Below are positions 1 through 13,102 of a stretch of DNA of 64,000 bases, piece after piece. The DNA is taken from NCBI GenBank assembly GCA_025267735.1, contig CM046293.1:10378560-10442559 (forward strand), read 5' to 3'. The position numbers and the translations under genes were made by a program. Each line of letters starts with the position of its first letter. The stretch's first letter is position 1. The stretch comes from Mactra quadrangularis. Its lineage: Eukaryota > Mollusca > Bivalvia > Venerida > Mactridae. The notes beneath the pieces are model-generated. The model was not told the DNA's origin, ran no database searches, and was given only the letters and a program-made list of their open reading frames with translations.

Positions 1-3000
1 TCTCTTGCTAACTTACAGGGTGACTAATCAGTCTCCCATATTCGTTAAAATTTAGTTTGTTTACTCATATCGTAATTTTTGCCAATTTCATTTTCCAAAA
101 CCCCGAAATTATGTTTCATACGACACACCATCAATCGGACATTGCCATTGTTCAATTTCAACTTGTAAACAGCTTTGTCAAATGTTTGAAGTGTTGTTTT
201 GTCTTTCTCAAACAAAGCTAATACTTCTCAAACAACATATCAGTCTTAAATGACTGGTTATAATATGAGTACTTACGATGATATATGTTGTATATGCACT
301 CGTATTACAAAACCATCAATTTTCATTGTCTATCCCATTAAAATGCTTAAGTATCTTGCTATTTTCGTTGTATATTTACCAAGGCCGTGTCATCATTTCA
401 TTGAAGACTAATTTATTTTACGTCGACTGATTTATGTATTTTTAAATCAGGTTTGAATATACGTTATGAAAACTCAAGATAAGGATTGTATGAGACTCAT
501 CACCTATGTTCCAAGGCCTTTAGCGATACAGAAGTGAACATCTTATCATTGTGATGTGATAAAGTTAGTATAATCTGAGTGTATAATGTTTCTATATAGA
601 ACTTTTAGATAACTGTCATAGTACTAAATAATTTGTTAGAGAGTATGCATTTACTTGTAGATTTGTCAACATTAAGTGAGCCTCGTACAAATTTTCTATC
701 TGTATTGTGAATCTGAATCAAATGGAATAAGGAATGTTAAGTGAAACTATGGGTGCATTACGTGATTTCATTATGATTTATGTTCACATATTTTACAGCT
801 GTTACCAAGGTCATTAAGCTATTGGTTTTTATCTATTTATCTTCGTGGACAGTAATTTATGTCCGCCTATGTGTAGCTACAAAACTGCACAACGGAGGTT
901 TACCTCTCTACATGTATTTATTTCATTTAGGTGAAAAGCAGCACCTCATGTTAATGCATAGCTCAAGGAAATAACCATTGCCCTTGCTGGGGTTCATAGC
1001 TTGGGCTTTTGCACTCCCAAAGCGATTGTCCTACCACTGAAGTACTGATTCTGCTAAATATGAACATTTACAACATATGTTACTTAATCCTGCTTCCATA
1101 AAAACAACAAAACCATGCAATTCATACTAATGATAAATTTATCTTCATCATTAATTATCTTGTAAACCAAGATGTGGCGGTTAGCTGCCAATTATCCGAA
1201 GTGTTTTGATACCGACTTTTCATATCACCAACAAGGAAATACCTTATTGAAACAGACTGTGACTTCTCGTATCTTTATATGTCACAGCTTGTTCAAAAGG
1301 TTCCCTTACTTGTTTGTTTATCAGAACATCACGCGTTGTATATCATAGTTTTATGTATGAAACTACAGTATTCCCGATTATGGGAACAACATATCAATGA
1401 AAAATTGACAATTTATTTTGCTGTAATTAATTATACCAATGTTGTTGTATCAGATAACGATTGGTTGTGCAGACTTCAGAAACGCATTTTTATAAAATTT
1501 ATATTTTATATCGACGAATTTTATCATACTTTTAATCAATGATTAGTGCATTGACAGTTTTATTATAAAACGAAACACTGAATAAATGCATAATTCTTAA
1601 TATATCAAGAAACAATATTAAAACCTATCCAATCCAATTTGAGAATTATTGCTTAATACAATCCGTAGGTTAATACAATCCAACGTTTATGTCATCGCGA
1701 TAGATTATTTATGTGAATGTTCAGTGTTCGGTTGTATGACTATTCCTGCCAATAAAACAACATTTGAAAATTTGTGCGAGTTAGAATGAGTTGATCTGAT
1801 TGTAGGCTTTTCAACGATCACTTCTAATGGGTCATTCCTCTGTGTAATGCCTTTTCAAGCATTTTCACATATGAATTGCTTTTATTGTCAATGTAGCGTT
1901 ATCACTTTAATAGCTAGAGCTTGGATGCTATCAATTTCATATTGGATATTTATTTATACAAACATTAATACAATATAGATTCGCTCTTGTCCTTATCAAG
2001 CGTATGCTTAACATTCTGCGTGTTCCCTGCTATGAGATCAAATATACTTATCTTGAAGATAGGTTTAACAAATTATAATATCATTAGCCATTATGTAAAC
2101 ATGCTCTTCTATTTTTATAATATTTATTATCTGTGTTCGCATGACGACATATGGCGCAAACCAGATCAAAGAAAACCTATGGCAATAATACCTTTGAAGG
2201 TAAGTGTTTTTATGACTAAGCATAAATTAGAACACACTTTATTATAACCGATTCATTAAGACACCATAGTAATGAATATTCCATTTGGTACTGTCATTGC
2301 ATAGTATTTCATAACTTTATTAAGTCAATCGGTTTGCCTTGGTACACAGGGTATTCCACTATGTATTGCATGTATACCTGTACTGGGTAAGACTTGTTTT
2401 TCTGTAATGTGAATAAACTACCCAATATAAATACTCAAGACTATTCTTAAACGACTTTAACGCGAGAAAGGGCCATAGTTTCATAAGATGACAAAATTCT
2501 ACAAAACAAAACATATTGGTACTATACCAAGGTAATCAAACTCATTCATTTTACAAACTTCATCTTCATTTTGTATTTTGCAGACGTTAATTTTGACAAT
2601 TATTCATTATTCAAAGAAAACGTAGATAGTTGCAGTGACGCCTAAAGCAAGCTAAGTGCCAAAGGCGTCGTTTGACATTTAACAAGTTCCGAAATGTATA
2701 TTAGAAACTTTATCCACCATACACATTTGCAAACAAGTTCATTTAATTGTCTAACTTTGATATATTTGCCTTAAGGTAAGTATGTGCAATAAGATACTTC
2801 AAACATACATTTGTTTGATTTATTAGAATTATTGTTGGGAATGTTCATGCAATGCAATAAGAATATGTTAAGATATTTATTATAGGTCGAACGGTCAAGG
2901 TGAATAATACATCAATACCTATCAATTGGTCAAATTTATACAATACGAATTGTATAAAGTACAACTGGCTATTGAGCCATGTTCTCATGTGTTCTAGATT

Positions 3001-6000
3001 ACCACTTCTTTTATGTTGTTGTTATACGTTATTCTAATAACTCCGATTAATTGTATAAGTATGTTATTAGACTAAACAAGCTTGCAAAGTTTTCAATTAT
3101 CAGACGTTGGAATTTAGCCATTTGTATCCTAGACAAATGAACTTGATTGTGACGCTCACACCAATTTCTTCATAAGCATCACCATTTTTTCCATCTTTGA
3201 TTTAGCGTATGGTCGACACTACAGTTCTTTATTTCGCTAGATGTGTATATGTTGTCATTATACATCCCATAATGTTTTGATACAGAGCAAAACGTTGACC
3301 TTGGATCATCTTATTATAAAGACTTTTATACCACGCATTCTTCTGACTTGTAGGGGTAATTAAGAGGCAAACAAAATATATTTGGCTTCTGTATAAGGAG
3401 ACAGTCATTGTTCGGTTTGTTTTCACACTTTCATAGTAATTAAATTGGCTGTTTGTTATGTCTCCAACGTGAAGAGAAGACTTGTCAATAAGCACATTTA
3501 AAATGATGTGAAAAATGTATTTATTGTAGCAGACGAAACCTTCACAAGTACAGTGTTTTAAGATAGAGTTAAAATTGCATCTAGTGACGGTCTGTCTGGA
3601 GATAATGAAAAGAGAATACTACACCGTCTGCAGTTTGTAGTAAACAGCGAAAAGTTAAATAAAAGTTGTCTAATGTCACTTTCTTGTAGCACTACTACAT
3701 ACTTTGACGCCGAATACAATGTTAACACGGAAGTAGGAAATACATTTGAAACATCAATGCGGAAGACATGTCCATCATTATCGTTGTAGATATACAATGG
3801 TATTATTGGAAAACAACAGATACGAAATTTTTATTTAAACTTTAAGATTATTATTTCGCTACAGAAATAAGAGAGTTTTTTACTCTTTTGTGTTATCCTT
3901 GATGTATAATGTGGCATGTCATGGCAATTAAGTAATGTATATTTGTTGTGTATGATTGTTCCACTTTCAACATACTCCTTGAACATTATTAAAATGATAA
4001 TTTTATTTCGGTAACAATGACATGACACTTGACATACTAATGGCGAATATCACAGTATGTAAAATGCCATATGTCATGTCCATCAACAACAGGGATGACA
4101 CAAAAAGAGGTAAATCTCTTATTTCTATTGTGATCACCGTAAAAATCGTTCTTGTAAGTATGTTGTTATTTAGGTTCCATAACTTGAGTAAATTTTAACC
4201 ACATTACTAAATTTTATTCTAGGCTTAATATAGATGACCTTTTCTATTTTCATATAATTCACGTTATATATAATCATTATTATATAATGTTACTAGGCTA
4301 TATGTAGGGCTTCGTAAATCATTAGACTTTCATTTAAAAACGCTGGCATACTCCTTTAATTCATAACGGTTTTCCAATTAATATAACATTAAGTGTTTAT
4401 CCATTTCTTGAGAATGTAATCAATCATCTTGATCTTCTGAATGTAAAGTACAATCAACGGGTTAATCAACTTTACTTAATGATATCTTCATAACATATCA
4501 TTAGAAAGAACGCCTGTTGTCCTGCTTTAATCTTTACTACATTGATTTTTGTTGTTAATACATTAACATTAGCAGTCTTTGATATTCATAATTTCATTTC
4601 TGAATGGCAATTAGTTGATGTTGGAAATATGTTCAGTATTGTACAAGAAGAATGAAGTGTTCAAACGTATGAGTTAAAGAATAGCGAACGTAAAAATAAT
4701 GGCCATCAATCATTCATTGGCGATGAAGAGTTTAACCACAGTAATACGATTAGTTAATGTATTTTTGCTCAGTGTTTTATAATTGGCAGGTTGGGTTGTG
4801 ACTTTTTGGTCTTTCTTAATTAAAAAGACTGTTGAAAGCTTTTCTTTATTAAGTTTGGTTTCATTTTATTCGCCTTAATTTTTTTCTCATGTCAATTTAG
4901 TGATACATTCACGATTATTTATAAAAATCTAAAAGAAATTGGCTGTGTGTTGATACATTTTCAAGACGATAGTTTACAGGAGAACGTTCTATTCACGGCC
5001 AAATTGATAAACCTGAACCATCTGACAATACTAGACAATTAAAACAACGAAAGCTTACATGAAATGTTTTGTTTCTGCACGATGTAAGTCATAAACCAAT
5101 GTTATGATTGAAAATGATTTTAATAATTTGTATTATCATATATATTTTTATACAATAATATTTTTTTCATTATCAATTCATATTTATTTTGATAACAGGC
5201 TTTTCTTGGTTTTCTACAATTATGTTGTATTTTCGTGCCGGAAAAAATAAACACCAAACATTTCAAATATGTCATTTTATGTTTTCACAAAAATAGTTGC
5301 ATTTTGAAAGCATATACAATTAATAAAATAAGTCAAACAACTTATACAACTGAATAACCTTTCCATGCTAGTGCTAAAATGATAATTATGAAAATATCTG
5401 CTGAATGTTTGACAATTAGCATACATTTTCATAACGCAAAACTGTATCATATAATATCAAGATCGACAAAATATCTCCACTTAATGTATTTCAAAGCAGG
5501 AACGTTTCAATCAATTGGTATTTAACTTCTTGTGATAAGATTTTCTAAAATAAAGTATCGATGTGCAAGTTTGATGGTGAGATAAACCATGAATTGACGG
5601 TAAGCGTTTGATCATTTTGAATAATTCAGATACGAGCTGGCATTTTAACAATACGGATTATAATTTATCTGGCTATCATATTACCGTATCTTTAAATGTC
5701 ACAGGCGGTTCAATGTCAGCCACATGGCGCTTGTTTATTACACGATTATGAACTGCATTTTATTTTGTCTTAGTTCTGATAAACAATCCTCATTTAAAGA
5801 GAATCAAACGGTAAATTATACAGTTTTGTAGTAATCGATTTTGTAAAATTCAATTGTTTTATGGCATGCTCGATTTCGTGAATATAAAATAACATTGCAA
5901 ATTTATATCATAGACGTATAGTTAACGTTTCAGTTAGCAGTGCTTAAATTCAACTTGTTTTCAAGGTTAGTTTCGGCATTCGAGGCAAAAGTATAGAATA

Positions 6001-8390
6001 TATTATATTTGAATAAAACTTTAAATAGAAATTTTAGTTTTTGCTAACCAAGTTTGTCTATAAGAAAAAATATGCGTCCAGTTTAAATGTATGACCATCG
6101 AGTCAAATTCTGTTCTATATTACAAGCTGTTATTATCGAGGCCCTTGTCCGAGTTACGTAAGCTTGAATGTTTGGAATGGAATTAAATCAATGGGCAGGT
6201 TACTATCCAAATATTGCAAAAACTCGATGTTGCAACTGCTAAGACAGTCTCACAATTTGAAATACATTAGGGGAAAGCTCTATGAAGAAAATAATGCAGG
6301 AAGACATTTGTCACTATAAATAATCGCCACATTTCTTCGTTAATGTCATCACGACTTCTGTGTTTGTCTGTCTGTTATCAGATAATCTTTAATGTCATCA
6401 AACACAATATAATACATTTATTTCCCTTCCTATGAAGATTGATGCCAACTGCATTAAATCCGAGTTTAGGATGTTAGAGCATCGTTTTCATGTGAAATGA
6501 GCGTCTATTGTACAGACAAATTTGCAAACAATTAAACAAAGATTTCTCAAGTGCGTTTTCAAAATAGTTGTCTTGTATGAATTAATTACACCGTGTTATA
6601 AATGTGAGTATCTCTCGCCATTTAGTCATCGTTCACTGTAATCAGTTTGATAAGGGGAAAGTCAGGATTAAATAAATTGTCTTTGGGTGTTATCAAATGT
6701 GTGTCTTAACTGTATGCATTTATGATGTTTTACCGCGAACCGGTTCCTTATTGTGTTGCTTAAACTATCGTTCTAAAGGTACACCTACATATTTAAGCAA
6801 CATAACTGAGGGCATTCCGATGTCGTGAGAGTAGATACCACAAAGATGAATACAATATTTTGTTCCCATGATACTGTCAAAAAAGTCAGACAAATAATAT
6901 CTTTAGTATCAACTGGCAATATGACCCTAAATGAATACACAAATAGGCCAGACGGATTTACAATTTATGTTTTTTATGTTTGTATGATTTAGAAGTGTCT
7001 CATTTGCTGGAGGCTGAGAACATTTTCAAAATATTTCAACTTATCGATTTTGTATTGTCAAAATACTTGATATAAATTCAGAATATTTCTTTAAAGCCGT
7101 TCGTTCACAGATTCAACTTAAATATTAAATTTTCTAAACCTCTCAGAATAGTGAAGAAACATTTAGGTAGCAGTAAAGAAATAATCTGTTAATGACAATT
7201 ACAGATAATAAATTGATGTACATAAGTATACGTTGGTTATAAATTGTTAAATGACACAAGGAGGTTCCTACCTACGTATAATATATGATCACATGTAGCA
7301 TATCTATATAGCCTGGTATCATGTATATTTCATCTATGCACTGTTTTTTCTATTGTACCTCTTTTCACATGTATCATATGCTGTGTACAAAATAAACTGT
7401 TTAAACTGGTTACGATTTAGATGTTTTAATGCTCGGTTTTACTTTTTTGTAATTTGCACTATCTATAGGTAAGTCTGCTTCTCAATATAGTTTTTTGATT
7501 GGCTTTACATAGTTTCTGACACCGACGGATAGTTCCTAATTATAAAAAATGTAACCTACTCTGTAAGCAAATAGCTTTAAACTGAGTATTTATCTTCTTC
7601 TAACAGTGTTTTATATTCTATATAGTTCACATCTGTCTTTGTCAATTTATCTATATGACGTAAACTATATTATAGATTCTAGAACGTATTCATTTCAACG
7701 TAAATTGTCACACTTTAAGAATATATATATCAATGTTTTAGAAGTTATGTGTCTATAAAGTTATATAAATAGTTAAGTATTATAACATATATGTGCAAAT
7801 TAAGGGAGGATAGAGGGGGGAGATTTTATGCTATTATTATTTTCGGTTTAGTTTTCAATGTCCTTACCACTCTGTGTTCCGACTAGAATTGTAACCTAAA
7901 ACCCCGATAAATATTAAATAGTGGCACCGTATTGTACGTGCAGTATCGTATCGGAAACGATATTGAAACCGCAATGTTACATGTAATAGAAACTTTTTTA
8001 TAAACATATTTCATGCTGAAACCCTGAATTCCGTAAGTCTTCTTCAAAAGTCAACATTATCTTTTATTGAAAATCCTAAAAAATAAGTATCTAAGAAATC
8101 TACGCTTTACTTACCGTGGAAGCATAATGTTATCGTGACTCGTGTAGAATCTCTTTTTATGTGAGGGTTCAGTACCCTAGTTTAAATATATCAAATATTG
8201 CATGCAGACTAGAAATAAATATCATTTGAGTACACTGCTATTTGTAGGGCGTTAAAACTTCAATAAAGTTTGTCATTCGCAAACCATGGAAGAAATTAGT
8301 TAAATACATGCATTACGACGTTAGGCTTGTTTTCAAATCAAATACTTGGCTGTTTTATTAACATGATGCTACATCCTAATTACAATGTGC
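1..8390. other. AT-rich stretch without a recognisable gene
   Basis: No reading frame here exceeds about 90 codons, and none has a recognisable motif. Dispersed poly-A/T tracts and short ATAT runs occur. Positions about 980-1045 weakly resemble a reversed tRNA-like SINE head. Around 7290-7410 a stretch ends in AAATAAACTGTTTAAACTG, which looks like the 3' tail of an old retroposon, but nothing upstream of it codes. I see no promoter, tRNA gene or tandem array. Confidence 0.6.
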
Positions 8391-8690
8391 GCGTGTGCCA
8401 CGCTGCCGCAAAAATAACGTGGACTGTAGCTCGCTTGTGTAAGTTCGATTCTTGGGTGGGCCATACTTGGTCATAAATAATTTTAGTTGCCACTCTCCCT
8501 CTAACCGCTGATTCTAAAACATGTTGGGCAGTCGTAAGTCACTAATTAAAGTGGGTGCCTTGTAGCTGGTTAACCTCTAAATGCAGAAACAAAGCCTGTT
8601 TAGGAACGATAAGTAGGTATACTGACCGCCGTGCTATGGCCTATACAATGCTGTGGCTAAAATCACTTCAAAAAACTAATTACGTTATAC
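8391..8690 (+). mobile_element. Diverged tRNA-derived SINE
   Basis: The head has a degraded B-box-like GTTCGATTC. A central part follows, 'CACTCTCCCTCTAACC ... GTTGGGCAGTCGTAAGTCACT', and then a tail with 'GACCGCCGTGCTATGGCCTATACAATGCTGTGGC'-type sequence (positions 8623-8655). The order head, middle, tail matches the full-length copy at 35252-35562. Divergence is high, so the element is old. Short reading frames on both strands across it are by-products. Confidence 0.7.
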
Positions 8691-9425
8691 ATGTGTACCT
8701 CTTAGCTGAATCAATGGCGGTTTATGATCGTCGCAGGAACTTGTTTCACCAGCGAGATTAAATAATCAAAACGCTTAAAGCACTGAAAACTAACTGGTCT
8801 GTACGATGCTATTCTAAGCATCAATAGTAAAATGGGGGTTTTACCTGAAACAACGTGACGATGTTTACATTCTGATATTCCCCTGTCAACTTGACTGAAT
8901 AAATTAAACATGTTTTTGTGACTACTCAATCTAATATTGCTATTCAAAGAAGTATGCACTTAAAAAAATTAAAATTGTCATTTAACTTCAATGAGAACGT
9001 GTTTACATCTGTCATTCATTACACAGACCATAGGAAACGAAATTAGAATACATTAGATATTTACTCATGAGGTTTAAAAGCACCTTTAATCTATGAATTG
9101 GTACTCCTGTATATATTATCCAGCATTTTTTTACAATTAAATTATAATTATACTCAAAAAGAACCCAAAAACACAGTTGTATGTTTGCGTATCCGATTTG
9201 TGCGATGAGTAAAGCGTCTAAGCCAAGATAATGTTTTAACGTCTACGTATAGAATAAGAGATCAATGCTCCCGCACTTTCGAATTGGGGTTCACCTCAGG
9301 GAATCTTCACTGTTGTATATATTTTCAGCGTTTGATTTTATGTGATTATTACAATATTCGTTTATTAAAACTTTTTTCTGTAATACACATGTTTAAATGT
9401 TGAGTCCCTTCATTTACCTCAAAAG

Positions 9426-9430
9426 GTAGT
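9426..9430. repeat. Possible left target-site duplication of 5.3 kb repeat copy 1
   Basis: GTAGT immediately left of the repeat is repeated at 14738-14742, immediately right of its last shared base. Five bases can match by chance, and copy 2 shows no equivalent pair, so this is suggestive only. Confidence 0.4.
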
Positions 9431-9434
9431 TTTT

Positions 9435-9460
9435 GTATTCATTGTGTTAACAATGAATAC
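9435..9460. repeat. Left-end hairpin of the 5.3 kb repeat
   Basis: A perfect 10-bp inverted repeat, GTATTCATTG and CAATGAATAC, is separated by TGTTAA. It starts within 6 bases of the left boundary of both copies (9435 and 49364) and shares its outer arm with the inverted motif near the right end. Confidence 0.85.
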
Positions 9461-10371
9461 TCTGTTACCAATAGATTAATAGTGGTATTCCGATCGGAGT
9501 CCTATATTTAATCAACGAGACCTAACAGCATCCATATCCGGAAAATTCCGCTACAATAAAATAGTTCATACTGAAACTGGTACTTTATGTATTTCTGCGC
9601 GAGAAAATGACCAGACGCTCAATATGACGTTACAGAATATACTTGAAGCGATTAACTTGTAACAGAGATAAGACTGTCCATAATACTCGTGAGAGATGTG
9701 TGGCAGTACTATTAGATAGATGTACACTCGACGGCCTTCGCGGTCTATTTATAGAAAGTCACAGTCTAAACCACTGACGAAGACACTGTGGCTGACACCA
9801 TAAACAGAGAAGAATTATCAGACCATCACTGATAATGATCGTTTTATATATTGTACATTTATATATTAAATTATCAAACATGGTTGGTTTAATTAACGGT
9901 TAATAAACATTTTTTAAAGAATTTTAATGCCTCACTTATAGAGATCACAGACGTAAGCAGTACTTTCGTGCTATTAATTGTTTGGGGACCTTTGATGCTT
10001 TGCCTCAATATTTTCTTGTAAAGAAATATAATCTTCGTTCGATTAGCCGTCGAAATATGGGACAGAACATGTTCTTGAATCGAATAATCTGGATTGGTTA
10101 TCAATAAATATAATTTCTTGCCAAATGGACAGGTGAATTATAAAGAATACCATAAAAATGAGTTTGTATGTGCTCGGTCGGAACATGACGAAATTGTTAA
10201 ACTCTGACACATATATTGCTTGAATGCTTTACTAAAGGAGATGTCATACATGGCTAATCGACGATTCAAGCATTTTTGAAATGCTAAAACTTGTACTGTA
10301 TACATTACTATAAGTGCTGATTCCCGCGTATTGGGTTTGTTTTAAAGATAATTATTTCCGGACTGTAACTG

Positions 10372-10570
10372 TTCGGGTCGTATGCAATTAAACCCGAGGT
10401 GTGCTCAACAATGCGAGCGCTCGAGCGAGCGCCCGCCTCGCGAATTGTTAGGCTATTGAACGACTGCGCTCATTCCATAAATAGGTGAAGATATCGGTCA
10501 GTCAGACCGTTTGTGTACAGAATGTCGAGCGCTCGCTATAAAATCCAAGATGATGTCAAACAGCACATCA
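10372..10570. other. GC-rich island with GAGCGCTCGAGCGAGCGC motif
   Basis: The segment has an unusual clustered CpG content for this window: GCGAGCGCTCGAGCGAGCGC at 10413-10432, followed by CGAGCGCTCG again near 10525 and a TATA-like CTATAAAATCC just after it. A short stem, GATGATGT with ACATCAT, follows. It could be a promoter of a lost or unseen transcript, but no reading frame follows. The same island is in copy 2, near 50340-50500. Confidence 0.4.
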
Positions 10571-10845
10571 TTGAAAAAGCGGATGGGGGAAACAATTATT
10601 TCTGTTGATACACGAGATCTTTCATATTTTTTTACCATACATAAATCATAGAGACAATTTACTGTACCAAATAAAGGGTACATTTAGTATTTTTTATGCA
10701 TATATGCGTGGATATTTTATGTGGAACAAGTAACACACAAGTTTGCGTCCCACTTTTCAGAAAAATTCTTTGGTATAAAAAAAAAAATTTCCTGCCACCA
10801 TCTTTGGTACCTGTTATAATATATATTTCCAATGATATATTAATA

Positions 10846-11169
10846 CAGTACCCACAAAAAAAACTACAACTCATTAATTTTGATGATTTTTTTGTAGAAT
10901 TACTAGTTTTTTATATTTAAATATGGTTGTGATAAAATGAAAACAAATTTCAATAATGCGGCACATGAATAATATTCAGCATCTGACACCCTAGCTTAAG
11001 CCTATCTATTGTAATCATTTTCTATAATGTATTTTGTTTGGTATTTTTGTAGACTCAGTAATAAGTAAAGTGATAAACTTTTTTAAGTAAGCAGTTTTCA
11101 AAATTTTGGACAAAAGCTATTTAGTAGGCCTGCAAAGTGAAAATGTCTCCGCACTTTTGGTGGGTATTG
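10846..11169. mobile_element. Tc1-like MITE nested in repeat copy 1
   Basis: It starts CAGTACCCAC and ends in the inverse, CTTTTGGTGGGTATTG, and is flanked by TA on both sides (10844-10845, 11170-11171). The interior (GGTTGTGATAAAATGAAAAC, TTCAGCATCTGACA, GACAAAAGCTATTTAG) matches the elements at 28532-28984 and 34769-35139. CAGT termini with a TA duplication are established features of the Tc1/mariner (IS630) superfamily. No transposase is encoded. Confidence 0.85.
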
Positions 11170-11338
11170 TATATAAAATCTAAAACAACATTATCTTTAA
11201 TAGACAAGTTATGACCAATGAACCGTATGGCTAAATATGTTTGAATTAGTAAAGAAAAGAAAATTAATTGGCATGTGAAGTCACATTTGCTTAATTTTTG
11301 TAATATATAATATATGTATATATATAAGTAGAATAAAA

Positions 11339-11378
11339 TAATCAAGATAGCCTCAATAAATTGAGGCTATCTTGATTA
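11339..11378. repeat. 40-bp near-perfect palindrome at the left tip of the foldback unit
   Basis: TAATCAAGATAGCCTCAAT is followed by AA and then its exact inverse, giving 19-bp arms with a 2-nt spacer. Copy 2 lacks 31 bases from this site, leaving ATAATCAAGATAATGAGG. That is what loss of a hairpin during replication would leave. Confidence 0.9.
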
Positions 11379-11789
11379 TAATGAGGAAAATAAGCTAAAA
11401 TCAATAATCTAGGTATTATTTCTTGCATAAAGGTCAAGCTCAGGTTAATTCTGTTGGACTATATCAATGTTTATATGAAAAAAATCAGGGGGTCGATCGT
11501 GAACTAATTGTCGAAATTTTAAGTTGAAAATCAGGTACAAATGTAATTGATTTTTTCTTACGTCGACGTCAGTTTGAAATGTTATAATTTACAAAGTCTA
11601 ACAGCGTAATCATTATGGTAAAGCATTGTTTTGGAATACATCTGATGTAATGATGACACTAAGACACACATATCATGGTACTGGACTAATACAGAATATT
11701 GAACATTTTTACAAAAAAGTTTGATGAGATTATTGAGAATTCCAGCCATGATAACATTAAAAGGGTCAGAATAAAAAATCACAAACTAA

Positions 11790-11876
11790 TCAGTATCTGG
11801 TATGTCCACCTCTAGATTGAATGACAGCCAAACAACGTCGTCTCAATGAAATCAATTTTTTGTCAATAGAATGGGG
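11790..11876 (-). pseudogene. C-terminal remnant of a Tc1-like transposase
   Basis: Read on the minus strand, the frame ends ...LRRRCLAVIQSRGGHTRY followed by a stop at 11790-11792. Upstream in frame is NKPHSIDKKLIS. From family knowledge, Tc1/IS630-type transposases often end in a segment resembling 'IP..I..LI.S.RRRCQAVI.ARGGHTRY', and this fits closely. No further transposase sequence is visible upstream, so about 29 codons survive. It lies in the left arm of the foldback unit. The RRRC-RGGHTRY part is missing from copy 2. It is a dead fragment. Confidence 0.8.
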
Positions 11877-12436
11877 TTTATTATAAAATATTAAATGAAA
11901 CATTCTTACTGACTAAACTTTTTCCTCTCAGCATATATCTCAATATGTCAATGTTACCTCTTAATACGTAACTATCATGATATCCGAGATTTATCTGCAT
12001 AGAAGATCGCCGAGGTAAGTCCGGTGGTAAAGTTATACATTCCTCGATCGACCTCTCTCAAAATGCCAATATTTTTCCGACAAAACTATTTTAATGGTTT
12101 CATATTGTTTGCATATTTTTGAATATGAGAGGCAATGCATTAAACTGACGTGACCCGGGTGCGAAGAAATTCATTTTATGTTTTTTTTAATATATTTTAG
12201 TTTATCATAATACATGTACTGCATTTTGACCATGGCACTCTTCCTGTCTTCGATTATAGGAGGTTGGATTTAAAACAATATGAATTTAACGAAGGGGTAG
12301 TAAGTACAGAAATGAATGAAATGGACATAGCAAATTTACCACTTAATGTATTCATTAATATTTTTTTCAAATTTCTCTCAAGATGAAAGAAATATTAAAT
12401 CATTTTCAATATAGTTATTTAATTAAATATAGGGAG

Positions 12437-12715
12437 GCGAGACAGGATAGAGCGCCATGATCGTGCGACCACATGCACGACTCATGCAGGTTGTTTCGTC
12501 ATCTCACGATGACGAACGCAGAAACAAAGCGTTTGACCAAGTCCTAGCAAAACATCAACAGCTCTGGTAACCATGCCATAGTTCCCTTCTCTAAGAAAAA
12601 GGAATGACTTGGTATTTGGGAACGACCAGAGCCAGTAAAATGCTTCGTCAGAAAAAGGCAAACGCTTGACAAAGTGAACAGACGCAGCTTGTCTGTTTGT
12701 TACAAGAACGTCTAT
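12437..12715 (+). other. Hairpin-rich, GC-richer segment in the foldback loop
   Basis: Successive perfect stems are visible: TCGTGC/GCACGA (12461-12466 with 12475-12480), TTCGTCAT/ATGACGAA (12495-12502 with 12509-12516), GCTCTGGT/ACCAGAGC (12561-12568 with 12625-12632) enclosing GTTCCC/GGGAAC (12581-12586 with 12618-12623), and AACAGAC/GTCTGTT (12677-12683 with 12691-12697). Copy 2 keeps all of them at 52015-52293. It could encode a structured RNA or be an arm-like relic of another transposon. No coding frame is present. Confidence 0.55.
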
Positions 12716-13009
12716 AGATCTATATACAATATATTAATTACAAGGTTTTTAGTTAAATCATACCGCTGTACATAATTTATTAGTATGTCAAATAAATCGT
12801 ACATGGGATTATTTTACTTGAAATTTCATAACTATCATTAATACGTTTAATTACAAATCAGAATTTAATTGCTTTTTTAATTTGATAGTGCAGTTTATTT
12901 GTATTTGATAACAACTCACAAAATTTAGGATTCATCTTCCAAAATTATCTTCCCCGTATTTAATGTCCTTTTTACTGTATTTAACTATTGTTACATGCTC
13001 TGCCCTTTA

Positions 13010-13102
13010 GGACCCGAATAGCTCAGTCGGCTAAAGGGAAGGAACGGAAATATTCATTGAAATGAAAAGTTCAAGAGGTCGCTGGTTCGAAACCTAGCAA
13101 AA
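13010..13102 (+). other. tRNA-like sequence (SINE-head type)
   Basis: GAATAGCTCAGTCGGCTAAA resembles a Pol III A box, and CTGGTTCGAAACC about 55 bases later resembles a B box. The 5' GACCCGA does not pair with the sequence after the B box, so an acceptor stem cannot form. This is not a functional tRNA. A duplicate sits at 52588-52680 in copy 2. It could supply an internal Pol III promoter to the repeat. Confidence 0.6.

Noticed and set aside
9889..10104. A 71-codon minus frame identical in both repeat copies as a conserved protein
   Set aside because: Identity follows from the recent duplication of the whole repeat. The frame lacks an ATG start and any motif.
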